Below, in pieces: positions 1 to 7,393 of a stretch of 9,775 bases of DNA. The notes under the pieces were generated by a model. That model worked only from the letters and a program-made list of their open reading frames with translations. It did not search any database and was not told where the DNA came from. The DNA is taken from the NCBI GenBank assembly GCA_900556695.1, contig USQA01000029.1, positions 1 to 9,775 of the forward strand. The letters are read 5' to 3'. The DNA is from an uncultured Clostridium sp. (GTDB lineage: Bacteria; Bacillota; Clostridia; TANB77; CAG-508). Each line of letters opens with the position of its first letter. Position 1 is the first letter of the stretch. Both the position numbers and the translations under genes were made by a program.

Positions 1-108
1 TTGGTGGCTGGGCCGCTTTGGAAGGACAGGTATAGGGTTATTAGTAGTATGAATGTAAACATGGTCCATAAGAGATATGGAAGCCATGGTTTGGGGCTAG
101 GCAATTGA
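1..108 (+). other. Open reading frame running in from left edge, 35 codons visible, unknown
   Basis: Frame 1 is open from the first base to a TGA at 106-108. The visible peptide contains GPLWKDRY, MNVNMVHKRYG and ends SHGLGLGN. It could be the C-terminal end of a gene lying mostly outside the window, on the strand opposite to the polysaccharide operon. I do not recognise the family, and 35 codons is short enough to arise by chance. It sits next to decayed sequence, so it may itself be a remnant. Confidence 0.2.
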
Positions 109-418
109 TTCATTTATGAAATCCTTATGTAGTTGAGCCGGTGAAACGGGTTATTTGTATTCTTTTAAGTATAATATGTTAAATTCTGTTATGTCAATAG
201 CTTTAGTAGATATTAAGTGGCAGGCTTTATCGAAAATGATATTCGGCGATGTTACTGGCCGAGTTATTTAGGCTTTTAAAACTGGTATTTTATCTACGTT
301 TAATGCTCCACTTTGCATACTATAGCATAAATGTCCGAATTTTTCTAGTGGTATTTGGAAAATCGGAGAAATATTTTGAGAATTTCTTAACTTTAGAAAG
401 GATAGAAATTTGGCCTGA
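109..418. other. Stretch with no recognisable gene
   Basis: About 310 bases between the left-edge frame and the ATPase remnant. It is AT-rich, with stops in all frames on the + strand apart from short openings. An 80-codon frame starting at 249 runs into the ATPase remnant in a different reading frame and resembles nothing I know. The stretch may hold the N-terminal part of the decayed ATPase, including its P-loop, but no Walker A motif can be read in any frame. Confidence 0.4.
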
Positions 419-936
419 TTTTATTTGTATACAGCCGTTTATTTATACCAAAATCTTGTCGGAACAAATAGCAGCTTCGGGAATGTTCTAGAAAAAATCA
501 CTGTACTTGCCCAAGAACAGCGCACTGTATTTGTTATTGACGAATACCCGTACCTTGCAAAAGCGGATAATCCATCTTTTTCCGTTTGCAACACCTGAGC
601 GAACATATTTGGAAGAGCAATCAGCTTTTTTTGATTCTCTACGGCTCTTCCATGAGTTTTATAGAGTATCAAGTACTGGGATATGAGATCCCAATCTATG
701 GCAAGCGTACCGCCCAGATGATAAAATAGGCCTTATCCTACCGTGACATCCATCCGGCGCTACACAACGAAGAGCTGGCGCTTCTCTACGGCATCACGGG
801 TGGAGTCTCTCAATATATCAATAAGCTGGATGTGAATACCGATCTGGAGGAAGCACTCATAGAGAACCTGTTTGACTCCTCCGCTTATCTGTCCGAGGAG
901 CTGGAAAATCTATTAAAGCTGGAACTGCGTGTTCTC
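419..936 (+). pseudogene. Decayed COG1672/DUF234-type AAA ATPase
   Basis: These are remains of a P-loop ATPase of the archaeal-type ATPase/DUF234 group (COG1672), common in Clostridia and Bacteroidetes, with no well-defined cellular role. Block one (419 to about 580) reads SFGNVLEKITVLAQEQR and then VFVIDEYPYLAKAD, the Walker B strand with catalytic-type D-E. At a T run near 577-581 the frame shifts, consistent with loss of one base. Block two (583-936) gives LILYGSSMSFIEYQVLGYE, then IYGKRTAQ, the usual sensor-like segment. It is interrupted by TAG at 727-729 and continues with LLYGITGGVSQYINKL and ENLLKLELR. The Walker A half and the C-terminal domain are missing, so no functional product is possible. 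A short frame after it (935-991, containing LEGEVRLFTLDDPYQE) does not obviously belong. Family assignment rests on motif recognition only. Confidence 0.7.
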
Positions 937-1011
937 CTGGACCTTGGAAGGCGAAGTGCGGCTGTTCACATTAGATGACCCATATCAGGAATAAATTCAG
1001 TCCACTGCTGA

Positions 1012-1161
1012 GTAAACGTCTACCAATATCTGAAACTACTGCAGGGAAAACAACCGAATGACCGGATGTTAGACGCGGAAATGGAGAGGCTTGCGCCATG
1101 GAACCCGGAAGTGAAAGCACTTCTGGATATCCGAGCTGCCAAGGAGCACAAACACTATTAG
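1012..1161 (+). pseudogene. Probable IS66-like transposase C-terminal fragment
   Basis: A 49-codon open frame with no start codon of its own lies after a TGA at 1009-1011 and ends at TAG 1159-1161. It contains VYQYLKLLQGKQPND and then MERLAPWNPEVKALLD. The pattern of an aromatic-rich YxYLKxLL helix followed about 20 residues later by L-x-PWN/S resembles the extreme C-terminus of IS66-family DDE transposases. The rest of the transposase and its helper ORFs are absent, so this would be a dead remnant of an insertion sequence. The fragment is too short for certainty; an unrelated conserved protein tail is the alternative. Confidence 0.4.
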
Positions 1162-1187
1162 AGCATACTTGAATTATCAAGGTGCTC
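1161..1187. repeat. Imperfect inverted repeat just after the transposase-like fragment
   Basis: GAGCA at 1161-1165 pairs with TGCTC at 1183-1187, and inside them CTTGA pairs with TCAAG around an ATTA loop, with a small asymmetric bulge between the two stem parts. It begins at the last base of the stop codon of the transposase-like frame. There is no T run after it. It could be a transcription stop of the former insertion sequence; the bases GACCGCTTG a few positions later are reminiscent of an IS66-type terminal repeat, but this is inference. Confidence 0.4.
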
Positions 1188-1223
1188 TGACCGCTTGATG
1201 CGACTGAGGTATCTTAGGGTTTA

Positions 1224-1241
1224 GGAGTAAAAAGCTACTCC
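1224..1241 (-). terminator. Small hairpin downstream of the operon's last gene, weak terminator candidate
   Basis: GGAGTA (1224-1229) and TACTCC (1236-1241) form a perfect 6-bp stem with a 6-base loop. It lies 34 bases beyond the stop codon of the last minus-strand gene, where an operon terminator would be expected. No T tract follows the stem on the minus strand, so intrinsic termination here would be weak. It is the only hairpin I could find in the gap after the operon. Confidence 0.22.
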
Positions 1242-1275
1242 CTACTATAAGATCTACCACCTAAATTATTGCCTC

Positions 1276-2337
1276 TTACTTAGTGATCAATGAAAAAATG
1301 CCTCTCTGTGAAAGTTTTAGCAAAACAGTATTAACAATACAAGTGATAAGACAGCTAAAAACAAGGACAAAAAGTAAAGCTAGGACAATATGTTTGCCTT
1401 TTAAATAATAAAGTTCATACTCAGCTTGCTCAAAATTATTCGCAGCAACAATGTATATTCTTATGAGAACAGCCTGTAGACCAAGTATTTTCAATGAGTT
1501 TTTTCCAAACCAAACAAATATTTTAGAAATAAAAATAGCAGAATTTTGGAGCATAATGCTAACAAATATTATTGTAAGAGTTCCTACTATCGACTCAATG
1601 ATATACAGTACAACATTATTAAATATTAAACCATGCAAATTCACTCTTCCGTTGATAATACTTAGAAAAATTGAAATTATTAGCAGTAAAAGCGACAGCA
1701 AATATTTTCTCCTAATATTTAGGAGAGAAAAATTTATCTCAAGCTTCAAAAAGAACTTTGAAAAATAAAACCCAAATGATAAAAATATAATAGCAATACA
1801 GGATACATCAATATTACATGGCAATCTACAGACGGGTAAAAACAAAAAATATTTTTCTCTCAATTGGGCAAACGAAAAGCCTACAATTCCAATTACAACC
1901 AAAATACATAGTTCAATTTTTTGATTATTATTGCATATTGTAAAAATAATCTGTAATATAACGGAAGCAATAAACAAACAAACTAAAAACCAAATTGAAG
2001 AAATATTAATATAATCAGGACTACCCATATATAAATCATATAATAACCCATGTATGTTATATTTAATTCTGAATACAGGAATGACAAATGTCACAATCAA
2101 TCCAACTAAACAGAAAACAAAATATGGGACGATTAATGATTTAAATCTCTTCTTTACAAATGTATTAAGATTCTCTTTCCTAATCAACACCCCAGAAAGG
2201 ATAAAAAACATTGGCATATGAAAAGAAAAAATCCAATTATGCATACCACCTCCCAGATACACACAGTGCCCAATTATAACTAAAATAATGCCTATTCCTT
2301 TTGAGACATCTAACCACTCAATCCTATTTATTTTCAT
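1276..2337 (-). CDS. Membrane acyltransferase, acyltransferase_3 family (fucose 4-O-acetylase-like)
   Basis: A 353-residue integral membrane protein of the acyltransferase_3 (OafA/WecH/NodX-like) family, which transfers acyl groups, usually acetyl, to sugar hydroxyls of surface glycans. The N-terminus shows the family signature: R5, D10, K13-G14, the catalytic-type H24, then FSFHMPMFF (residues 37-45) and SG at 48-49, where H40 is the second conserved histidine. The D-x-x-KG and FHMPxFF spacing is closest to the COG3594 fucose 4-O-acetylase-like branch. About ten hydrophobic segments follow, and length is normal for the family. The ATG at 2337 is preceded by GAGGA about ten bases upstream. 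It is the last gene of the minus-strand block, 45 bases after the rhamnosyltransferase-like gene, so it probably O-acylates the repeat unit made by its neighbours. Acyl donor and sugar acceptor cannot be told from sequence. Confidence 0.88.
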   Translation of the reverse strand: MKINRIEWLDVSKGIGIILVIIGHCVYLGGGMHNWIFSFHMPMFFILSGVLIRKENLNTFVKKRFKSLIVPYFVFCLVGLIVTFVIPVFRIKYNIHGLLYDLYMGSPDYINISSIWFLVCLFIASVILQIIFTICNNNQKIELCILVVIGIVGFSFAQLREKYFLFLPVCRLPCNIDVSCIAIIFLSFGFYFSKFFLKLEINFSLLNIRRKYLLSLLLLIISIFLSIINGRVNLHGLIFNNVVLYIIESIVGTLTIIFVSIMLQNSAIFISKIFVWFGKNSLKILGLQAVLIRIYIVAANNFEQAEYELYYLKGKHIVLALLFVLVFSCLITCIVNTVLLKLSQRGIFSLITK

Positions 2338-2382
2338 GCTTTCTTTTTCCTCAAATTTCTACAATATTACTCCAATTTTATA

Positions 2383-3306
2383 TTATAACTGTTTAAATAA
2401 AATTGCAAAAACGAGACCTATGTTACCAATCAGGCTGTTTGAATAAATATTTCTATCTTTTATAAGTCTCAGCTTGGATTTAATATTTTCATCATAACAA
2501 GCAAGCTTCTTGACAGAAATTTTATTAGCATCCGGTATAAAATCACAATAACATTTTAATAATTCTACAGCCATAAGCTTGCGCTTATTCTTTCGTTTTC
2601 CCTGCATCAGTTTGAATCTATTAATCCATTTTTTTATAATATTAGCACTTCCACCAGCAACGTTGTTTCCGTGCTGGCGGTAACGAATATGTGAATCATG
2701 ATCAAATACTACTTCCCCTTCTACAGAAACACAAACACGGTAAATCCAAGCATCATGCATTAATAAATACTCTGGAGATTTACTGATACATAGATCTTTT
2801 AGTTTTCTACTAATAACCATAGTACAGCCAACTGCCTGATTATATATCAAAGCCTTCATCATACTTTTATTTTCATTGAATCTTGAATAATTTAAATGTT
2901 CTAAATTACTATTTACAAATTCCACATTGGAACAATAAATGCATAAATCATTTCTACATAGATCTAATTGTTTAATTGCAGATGAAATCTTATCGGATTC
3001 CCAATAATCATCCTGATCACAAAAGGCATAGTATTGTGCCATAGGAGCTCTATTTAGAAGTTCCATAAAACTTTTAGCCGGCCCTACATTATCCCCCTGA
3101 TACCACGACAGCCAATCCCCTTTCTTCTCTTTCCATTGTTTTAATATTTCAATGGTATTGTCAGACGAACTATCGTCTCGAACAAACACAGACATATTTC
3201 TCAAATCCTGCCTTTCTAGGCTTTCTAATTGTTCTGACAAGAAAAGCTCTCCATTATATGTAGAGAGTAGCACAACTACTTTTTTGCCCGTAATATCATA
3301 ATTCAT
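2383..3306 (-). CDS. Family 2 glycosyltransferase, rhamnosyltransferase-like
   Basis: A 307-residue GT-A fold, inverting family GT2 transferase that would add one sugar to the lipid-linked repeat unit on the cytoplasmic face. Visible motifs, numbered from the chosen start: LSTYNG (14-19), nucleotide-binding RDDSSSD (43-49), NVGPAKSF (73-80), the metal-binding CDQDDYW (96-102), HDAW (184-187) and RYRQHGNNVAG (208-218). The CDQDDxW plus HDxW plus YRQHGxNxxG combination is typical of the RgpB/rhamnosyl branch of GT2, so L-rhamnose is a reasonable donor guess but not proven. The frame can be extended 27 bases upstream to a TTG at 3333 that would overlap the flippase. I prefer the ATG at 3306 because an AAGGTAAGG ribosome binding site sits eight bases before it. 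The gap to the flippase stop is ten bases, so the two genes are surely co-transcribed. Confidence 0.92.
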   Translation of the reverse strand: MNYDITGKKVVVLLSTYNGELFLSEQLESLERQDLRNMSVFVRDDSSSDNTIEILKQWKEKKGDWLSWYQGDNVGPAKSFMELLNRAPMAQYYAFCDQDDYWESDKISSAIKQLDLCRNDLCIYCSNVEFVNSNLEHLNYSRFNENKSMMKALIYNQAVGCTMVISRKLKDLCISKSPEYLLMHDAWIYRVCVSVEGEVVFDHDSHIRYRQHGNNVAGGSANIIKKWINRFKLMQGKRKNKRKLMAVELLKCYCDFIPDANKISVKKLACYDENIKSKLRLIKDRNIYSNSLIGNIGLVFAILFKQL

Positions 3307-3313
3307 TATATTT

Positions 3314-3323
3314 ACCTTACCTT
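3314..3323 (-). promoter_or_regulatory. Ribosome binding site deciding the start of the rhamnosyltransferase-like gene
   Basis: On the minus strand this reads AAGGTAAGGT, a doubled Shine-Dalgarno core, with its nearer AAGG eight bases before the ATG at 3306. It overlaps the last codons and the stop of the flippase gene, suggesting translational coupling. It argues against the upstream TTG at 3333 as the start. Confidence 0.7.
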
Positions 3324-4720
3324 TTTTGAACAAACCTTTTTACAAAATTAGATAATTTAATAAAATACCTGTAATTTATACAAATAAATATAACCCAGAA
3401 AATACAAGAAATTAATATTTGATAGTTACTAAAATATAAAATCAACAAACAATGTACAATAAGCAAAACTGTAGATTTGATAATAAAAATGAAATCAACC
3501 TTTAAATCAACAATTTTACGCACCGCTATACATCTTGAAACCCAAACCATAAAATAAGATATCATTGTTGCATAAGCAGCACCAATAGTATCAAATTCTA
3601 AAATAAACAAATAATTCAAGATAGCATTTAAACAAGCTCCTACTACCGTAGAGGAAAATAGCACATTTGTTTTTTTGGCCGAGGTAAAGATTTGAGCAAG
3701 AAATCCCGCCATGCTAGAGAAAACAGCGGCTATAACTAATGGAGGCACATATGTCCAAGCAATATAGTATTCTTTTGCAAATAGCAAAATACCTAGAGGT
3801 TGTGCAATGGTATTTATAGCGAAACCTGCCGAAAAGCATAAGAAATAAAACCATCTATAAATCTCGGTATATTTTTTTCCGTTATCAACATCTTCATATA
3901 TACTGACCGATGAAATTTGCCAAGCTTTATTGAATATTTGTGTAACTGTATTTAAAATTGTAGGAATTTTATGTGCAACTGCATAAACGCCACTATAACT
4001 GATTCCTACCATGGCAATAATATAATATTTATCCATTGAATTAACGAACCACCAAGCAACTAAAGTTGGAATCATTGGGATGCTAAATTTAAGCATTCTT
4101 CGTATCAAGCCGAAATCCAGGTGAAAATCAAAAATATCATTCCACATTTTACCTGCAACAATTATATACAGAATAGAAGCATAGTATGAAAATATTGTAG
4201 CAATCAAATAACCTTCTAATCTCATATTGAAAAGAAGAAGTAAAATCAAATTTAAAGCCACCGCACAAACGGTCTGCAGAATACCTTGTATAGCAAATAT
4301 TATATTCTTTTTACAGCCTCTACAGTAATAAGAAAAAAGCATCCTTAAACTATATCCATTATATAAAGCAATGAACATATACCAATTTTCATGAAAGGTA
4401 TCTCCAAAATACACAGAAAATGGAGTTAAAAATAGTAATATACATGTTCCTCCAAAAACAAACGTTAATGCGGCAGAAAGTACCATATTATTATTCTCAC
4501 TTGAGTCCAAAGCAAAACGTATCGTTGCCTCCACAATAGATAATGTGAGGAGCGGATAAACAAGATTAACCATATTATTAAGTAAATCAACTTGACCATA
4601 TTCCGTTGTTGTTAAAACATTTGTGTATATCGGTAAAAGTAAAAAAGTTATACATTTAGATGCAAAATCACTAATAGCAAATAGCCCAGTATCCTTTGCT
4701 AATGTTTTGTATTTGCTCAT
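3317..4720 (-). CDS. wzx: Wzx-type polysaccharide repeat-unit flippase
   Basis: A 467-residue polytopic membrane protein of the MOP exporter superfamily (polysaccharide biosynthesis/Wzx branch), which moves undecaprenyl-pyrophosphate-linked repeat units from the inner to the outer face of the cytoplasmic membrane. The N-terminal signature is clear: a first helix ending in LLLPIYTNVLTTTEYGQVDL (residues 27-46), the usual P-x-YT-x-x-L-x-x-x-EYG-x-x-DL motif, followed by an acidic-basic cluster after helix two. Twelve to fourteen hydrophobic segments can be counted, and length is normal. The frame could begin at a GTG at 4729, but the ATG at 4720 has AGAGGTGA five bases upstream and is the better start. 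It follows a 335-base gap after the second GT2 gene and is followed after ten bases by the rhamnosyltransferase-like gene. Together with the EpsG-like polymerase it defines a Wzx/Wzy-dependent pathway. Confidence 0.93.
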   Translation of the reverse strand: MSKYKTLAKDTGLFAISDFASKCITFLLLPIYTNVLTTTEYGQVDLLNNMVNLVYPLLTLSIVEATIRFALDSSENNNMVLSAALTFVFGGTCILLFLTPFSVYFGDTFHENWYMFIALYNGYSLRMLFSYYCRGCKKNIIFAIQGILQTVCAVALNLILLLLFNMRLEGYLIATIFSYYASILYIIVAGKMWNDIFDFHLDFGLIRRMLKFSIPMIPTLVAWWFVNSMDKYYIIAMVGISYSGVYAVAHKIPTILNTVTQIFNKAWQISSVSIYEDVDNGKKYTEIYRWFYFLCFSAGFAINTIAQPLGILLFAKEYYIAWTYVPPLVIAAVFSSMAGFLAQIFTSAKKTNVLFSSTVVGACLNAILNYLFILEFDTIGAAYATMISYFMVWVSRCIAVRKIVDLKVDFIFIIKSTVLLIVHCLLILYFSNYQILISCIFWVIFICINYRYFIKLSNFVKRFVQKR

Positions 4721-4725
4721 AAAAA

Positions 4726-4733
4726 TCACCTCT
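4726..4733 (-). promoter_or_regulatory. Strong ribosome binding site of the flippase gene
   Basis: Minus-strand AGAGGTGA lies five bases before the ATG at 4720 and overlaps the alternative GTG at 4729, which cannot therefore use it. It fixes the flippase start at 4720. Confidence 0.75.
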
Positions 4734-5055
4734 TAGTATATGTATTCAATCATAATGAACTTTCCACTAAAAGAATAAATTAATAGATGTTCTAGATTAC
4801 TTAGGCCTATCCTTCATATTAAATCATAACTTTGACTATTATCGTATAATAACTCTATGGCAATCCTGTCCATCATAAACAAGTAGCAATATTTTGAATT
4901 GCCTGCAGCGATGGTTTTTTGCACTTTCAAATCATTTTTTTACGATTAGCATAGAGAATACGCTATCTAAAGAATAGTTGAAATTTGCACCCGATTTATT
5001 CTATGTTGAAACCTATGTCATTTCGATTCATTATAATTAAAAAGTTCTATCATAT
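4734..5055. other. Long gap inside the operon; possible gene remnant or internal promoter region
   Basis: About 320 bases between the GT2 gene stop and the flippase, unusual in a locus whose other gaps are 6 to 50 bases, apart from a 193-base gap at 6043-6235. On the minus strand a 39-codon stretch without a start, after a TAA, reads KVQKTIAAGNSKYC and then MMDRIAIELLYDNSQ before a TGA. It looks more protein-like than its surroundings but matches no family I can name. No rho-independent terminator is obvious after the GT2 stop. A possible weak minus-strand promoter is TTGCCA with TAATAG sixteen bases on, overlapping the inverted repeat at 4837-4851. Confidence 0.35.
4837..4851. repeat. Perfect short inverted repeat in the intra-operon gap
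   Basis: TATTAT-CGT-ATAATA, two perfect 6-base arms around a 3-base centre, about 115 bases upstream of the flippase start. It could be an operator-like site or a chance product of AT-rich sequence; the arms contain only A and T, so chance is quite likely. Confidence 0.3.
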
Positions 5056-6042
5056 TTATTGGACATTAAAATGTCTTTTCCTTTCAATAATCAAAATCAA
5101 CTTTTTCATCATTATACGTGTAACTCTTACTTCCATAAGGAGACTAACCATCCTATAAATAATGCAATGAACAGGGTTTAGAAATTGCTTATAAATTGTA
5201 TGATAAATGGAATTGACATAATACCAATCATTATGCCCATCAAGTATATAATTTTTTAATACGTATGTATATCTAAACATAACCACATCATTTAAGCGTA
5301 TTCTCTCCCTTTTATCTAATCTATCAAACGAAATATGTGTAAAAGAACTCATACCATAAATAATTTTCTTTATATTCCAATGATCATTTGCAGCAAGCAA
5401 TGATTCTACAATCTTCATATTTGAAATCAAAAAAGTTCCTTTACCAAATTCCAGACATTTAAAAATTGGAATTAATTGACCAATTTTAGAATAACTGTAC
5501 TCGATCGCGTTAACTATGAATGGACGAATATATTCCATATTGTATACTTTGTTAGACATAAAAATCAAATCGCCTTGTAAATTCACAATAGGTTTTTTAT
5601 CGTGCAGCCACTTTTCATAAAGCTCTATAAGACCACCTAAATTGTATACTTTATAATCTTTCTCAACATACCTTGACAAATCAAGCACCGAAAAATGCAT
5701 AGCACAAATATCATCATTCATATTTTTATATATTGTTGCAACAGCTTCTGGCAAAGGATAATCATCATCCCCTAATAACCAGCACCATTTTGTTGTAGCT
5801 TCCAGCAATATCATTGTAATATTCGCACTTGAACCGATATTATATGGTCGTTCAACCAACTTTATTTTTCTTTTAAAGTCATACTGAAATTCATCTACAA
5901 GATTTTTCACACAATAACTGGAACAATTATCCACTATTACAATTATATAGTCTTGTTTTGTTTGATTTTGTAAACATTCTAATGTTTGCTTTAATCGTTC
6001 TTTTCTATTATAAGTTGGAATTAAAATAGTTAAGTCATTCAT
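5056..6042 (-). CDS. Family 2 glycosyltransferase
   Basis: A 328-residue GT2 family transferase predicted to add a sugar to the growing repeat unit in the cytoplasm. Motifs: LIPTYNRKERL (7-17) at the first beta strand, VDNCSS (37-42) at the nucleotide-binding strand, ERPYNIGSSANI (64-75), and the metal-binding WLLGDDDYPLPEA (88-100) with D92-D93-D94. The GDDD motif instead of the DQDD seen in the other GT2 puts it in the CapM/WbbL-like abequosyl/rhamnosyl group; donor and linkage are unknown. The C-terminal 130 residues are rich in Tyr, Ile and Lys and have no motif I recognise. The ATG at 6042 is preceded by AAGGAGAGG ending nine bases before it. It lies 193 bases after the polymerase gene and before the long gap leading to the flippase, so the gene is set off from its neighbours on both sides, suggesting it may be an independently swapped module. 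Confidence 0.9.
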   Translation of the reverse strand: MNDLTILIPTYNRKERLKQTLECLQNQTKQDYIIVIVDNCSSYCVKNLVDEFQYDFKRKIKLVERPYNIGSSANITMILLEATTKWCWLLGDDDYPLPEAVATIYKNMNDDICAMHFSVLDLSRYVEKDYKVYNLGGLIELYEKWLHDKKPIVNLQGDLIFMSNKVYNMEYIRPFIVNAIEYSYSKIGQLIPIFKCLEFGKGTFLISNMKIVESLLAANDHWNIKKIIYGMSSFTHISFDRLDKRERIRLNDVVMFRYTYVLKNYILDGHNDWYYVNSIYHTIYKQFLNPVHCIIYRMVSLLMEVRVTRIMMKKLILIIERKRHFNVQ

Positions 6043-6235
6043 AAGGTTATACCTCTCCTTGATTCAAAAGATAAGCAGTTTTAAAATTCGAAATTTGGTA
6101 TTTGGGAGATATTTAAAAATTTTCTCAAGTTACTTTATGCGTTTTATTGAAAATTCCAACATCAATTTTATCTCATACGCATTTTTGTACATTTGCCTAA
6201 AAATTCATTTTCTTCTTTAGAACTGCTCTCCAATC

Positions 6236-7393
6236 CTAAAAATAGAATTTATAAGGAAGTAAATTCCAGTTATCTAATTGGAATCCCAAAAAATATATGA
6301 TCAAGAAAATGCAGAACGCTAATGATATAATAACCTTATTATCTTTTTCTAAAGCACCTATAATCTGGGGAATAGAGAACGCTGCAAAAATATCAAAATA
6401 CGCAGCAATTCGTTGAAATTCACCAAGTACACTCATTAGAGTTACTGATATGGTTGCAAATAAAGCACACCATAAATAAAAATTAACAGAATAAGGAACT
6501 GCCTTTCCTGTTTTTTGTCCGAAGTTTAATACACCACCTATGAAACTAAAATGTCTTTTCCTAACTGGTAATGCAGAATCCTCAAGATCATTATTGATAA
6601 TAGAATACTTTATTATTACGTACAAAAAAATCAAAATAAAATATCTAATTACGATAGCTGTCCATGGTATCATGGAAACATTTGAAGATAAATAACGAGA
6701 TCTGTATGTCGAATCATTTATAAAAAAATTCAACATATTAAATATAAGTATAGGACTGCCCCAAGCAACTATCAATGTAACCAATGGAATTGCTATGTGC
6801 CACGCCCTAATTTTAAATTTTTGTACAATCAAAACAACCACAAATACTAGCGCAGACAAATGAATAGAAACAGCAACCAAAATCCAACATCCACTTGCTA
6901 CATATCTTTTTTCTTTAAAAAACTCGTATGCAACCAGAATAACAGCCATGGCTAAGCCTTGTCTCACAACTGTAAAAGTCAAAGGATAAATTAATGTAAT
7001 ATATACAAGCAAACTTAAAGCAAAATTTGCCGAATACCGTTTAATGTACTTAATAATATTGTAATTAAGCGGCAAGGTTAGTATAAGCAGATATATGTGG
7101 CTATCTCTAGTAAAGCGAGATATAAGCCATGTAACAATGTAAAACCCCCATCCACTAGTGATACGTACACTCGCAAGGTCTAAACATTCTTTAAAACTTG
7201 TAGTTTCTTTTAACAAATTAAAAACCCTAGTATAAACATACTCTCGATCATTTAAACCAATCGTTTCAGAACTCAAGCCAAGAACCAGCGTAATTGCCAG
7301 AAAACACAAAAATAAGTAAATATTCTTTCCAAGTAGTTTTCTTATTAATGTATAAGAAATAATAAGCAGTACTAACCCAATATATATAGTCAT
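6236..7393 (-). CDS. wzy: EpsG-family polysaccharide polymerase (Wzy)
   Basis: A 385-residue polytopic membrane protein of the EpsG family, which in Firmicutes fills the Wzy role, joining flipped repeat units at the outer face of the membrane. The family hallmarks are present: an early NDREYVY segment (48-54) in place of the common G-x-D-x-x-x-Y, a GWGFYIVTWL helix start (81-90), TVVRQGLAMAVILVAYEFFKE (141-161) with the conserved RQ-x-x-A, and SIHLSALVF (176-184) with the conserved H178. I count about ten hydrophobic segments, with a basic loop LPVRKRHFSF late in the protein. Its ATG (7391-7393) overlaps the TGA of the GT8 gene as ATGA, so translation is probably coupled. An AGGAGG lies 14 bases upstream, rather far for good use. 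Polymerase specificity depends on the repeat unit and cannot be read from sequence. Confidence 0.88.
   Translation of the reverse strand: MTIYIGLVLLIISYTLIRKLLGKNIYLFLCFLAITLVLGLSSETIGLNDREYVYTRVFNLLKETTSFKECLDLASVRITSGWGFYIVTWLISRFTRDSHIYLLILTLPLNYNIIKYIKRYSANFALSLLVYITLIYPLTFTVVRQGLAMAVILVAYEFFKEKRYVASGCWILVAVSIHLSALVFVVVLIVQKFKIRAWHIAIPLVTLIVAWGSPILIFNMLNFFINDSTYRSRYLSSNVSMIPWTAIVIRYFILIFLYVIIKYSIINNDLEDSALPVRKRHFSFIGGVLNFGQKTGKAVPYSVNFYLWCALFATISVTLMSVLGEFQRIAAYFDIFAAFSIPQIIGALEKDNKVIISLAFCIFLIIYFLGFQLDNWNLLPYKFYF

Noticed and set aside
249..491. 80-codon plus-strand open frame
   Set aside because: It overlaps the ATPase remnant in the wrong frame, has no ribosome binding site I can see and resembles no known protein.
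439..672. 77-codon minus-strand open frame
   Set aside because: It is antisense to the ATPase remnant, whose Walker B-like motif reads on the plus strand.
971..1180. 69-codon minus-strand open frame
   Set aside because: It is antisense to the transposase-like fragment and has no recognisable domain.
1451..1768. 105-codon plus-strand open frame
   Set aside because: It lies wholly inside and antisense to the acyltransferase gene, which has clear family motifs.
6043..6235. 193-base gap considered as a promoter or small-gene region
   Set aside because: A few promoter-like hexamers can be found on the minus strand, but none has good spacing, and every frame has stops; no feature can be supported beyond the GT2 gene's ribosome binding site at 6051-6060.
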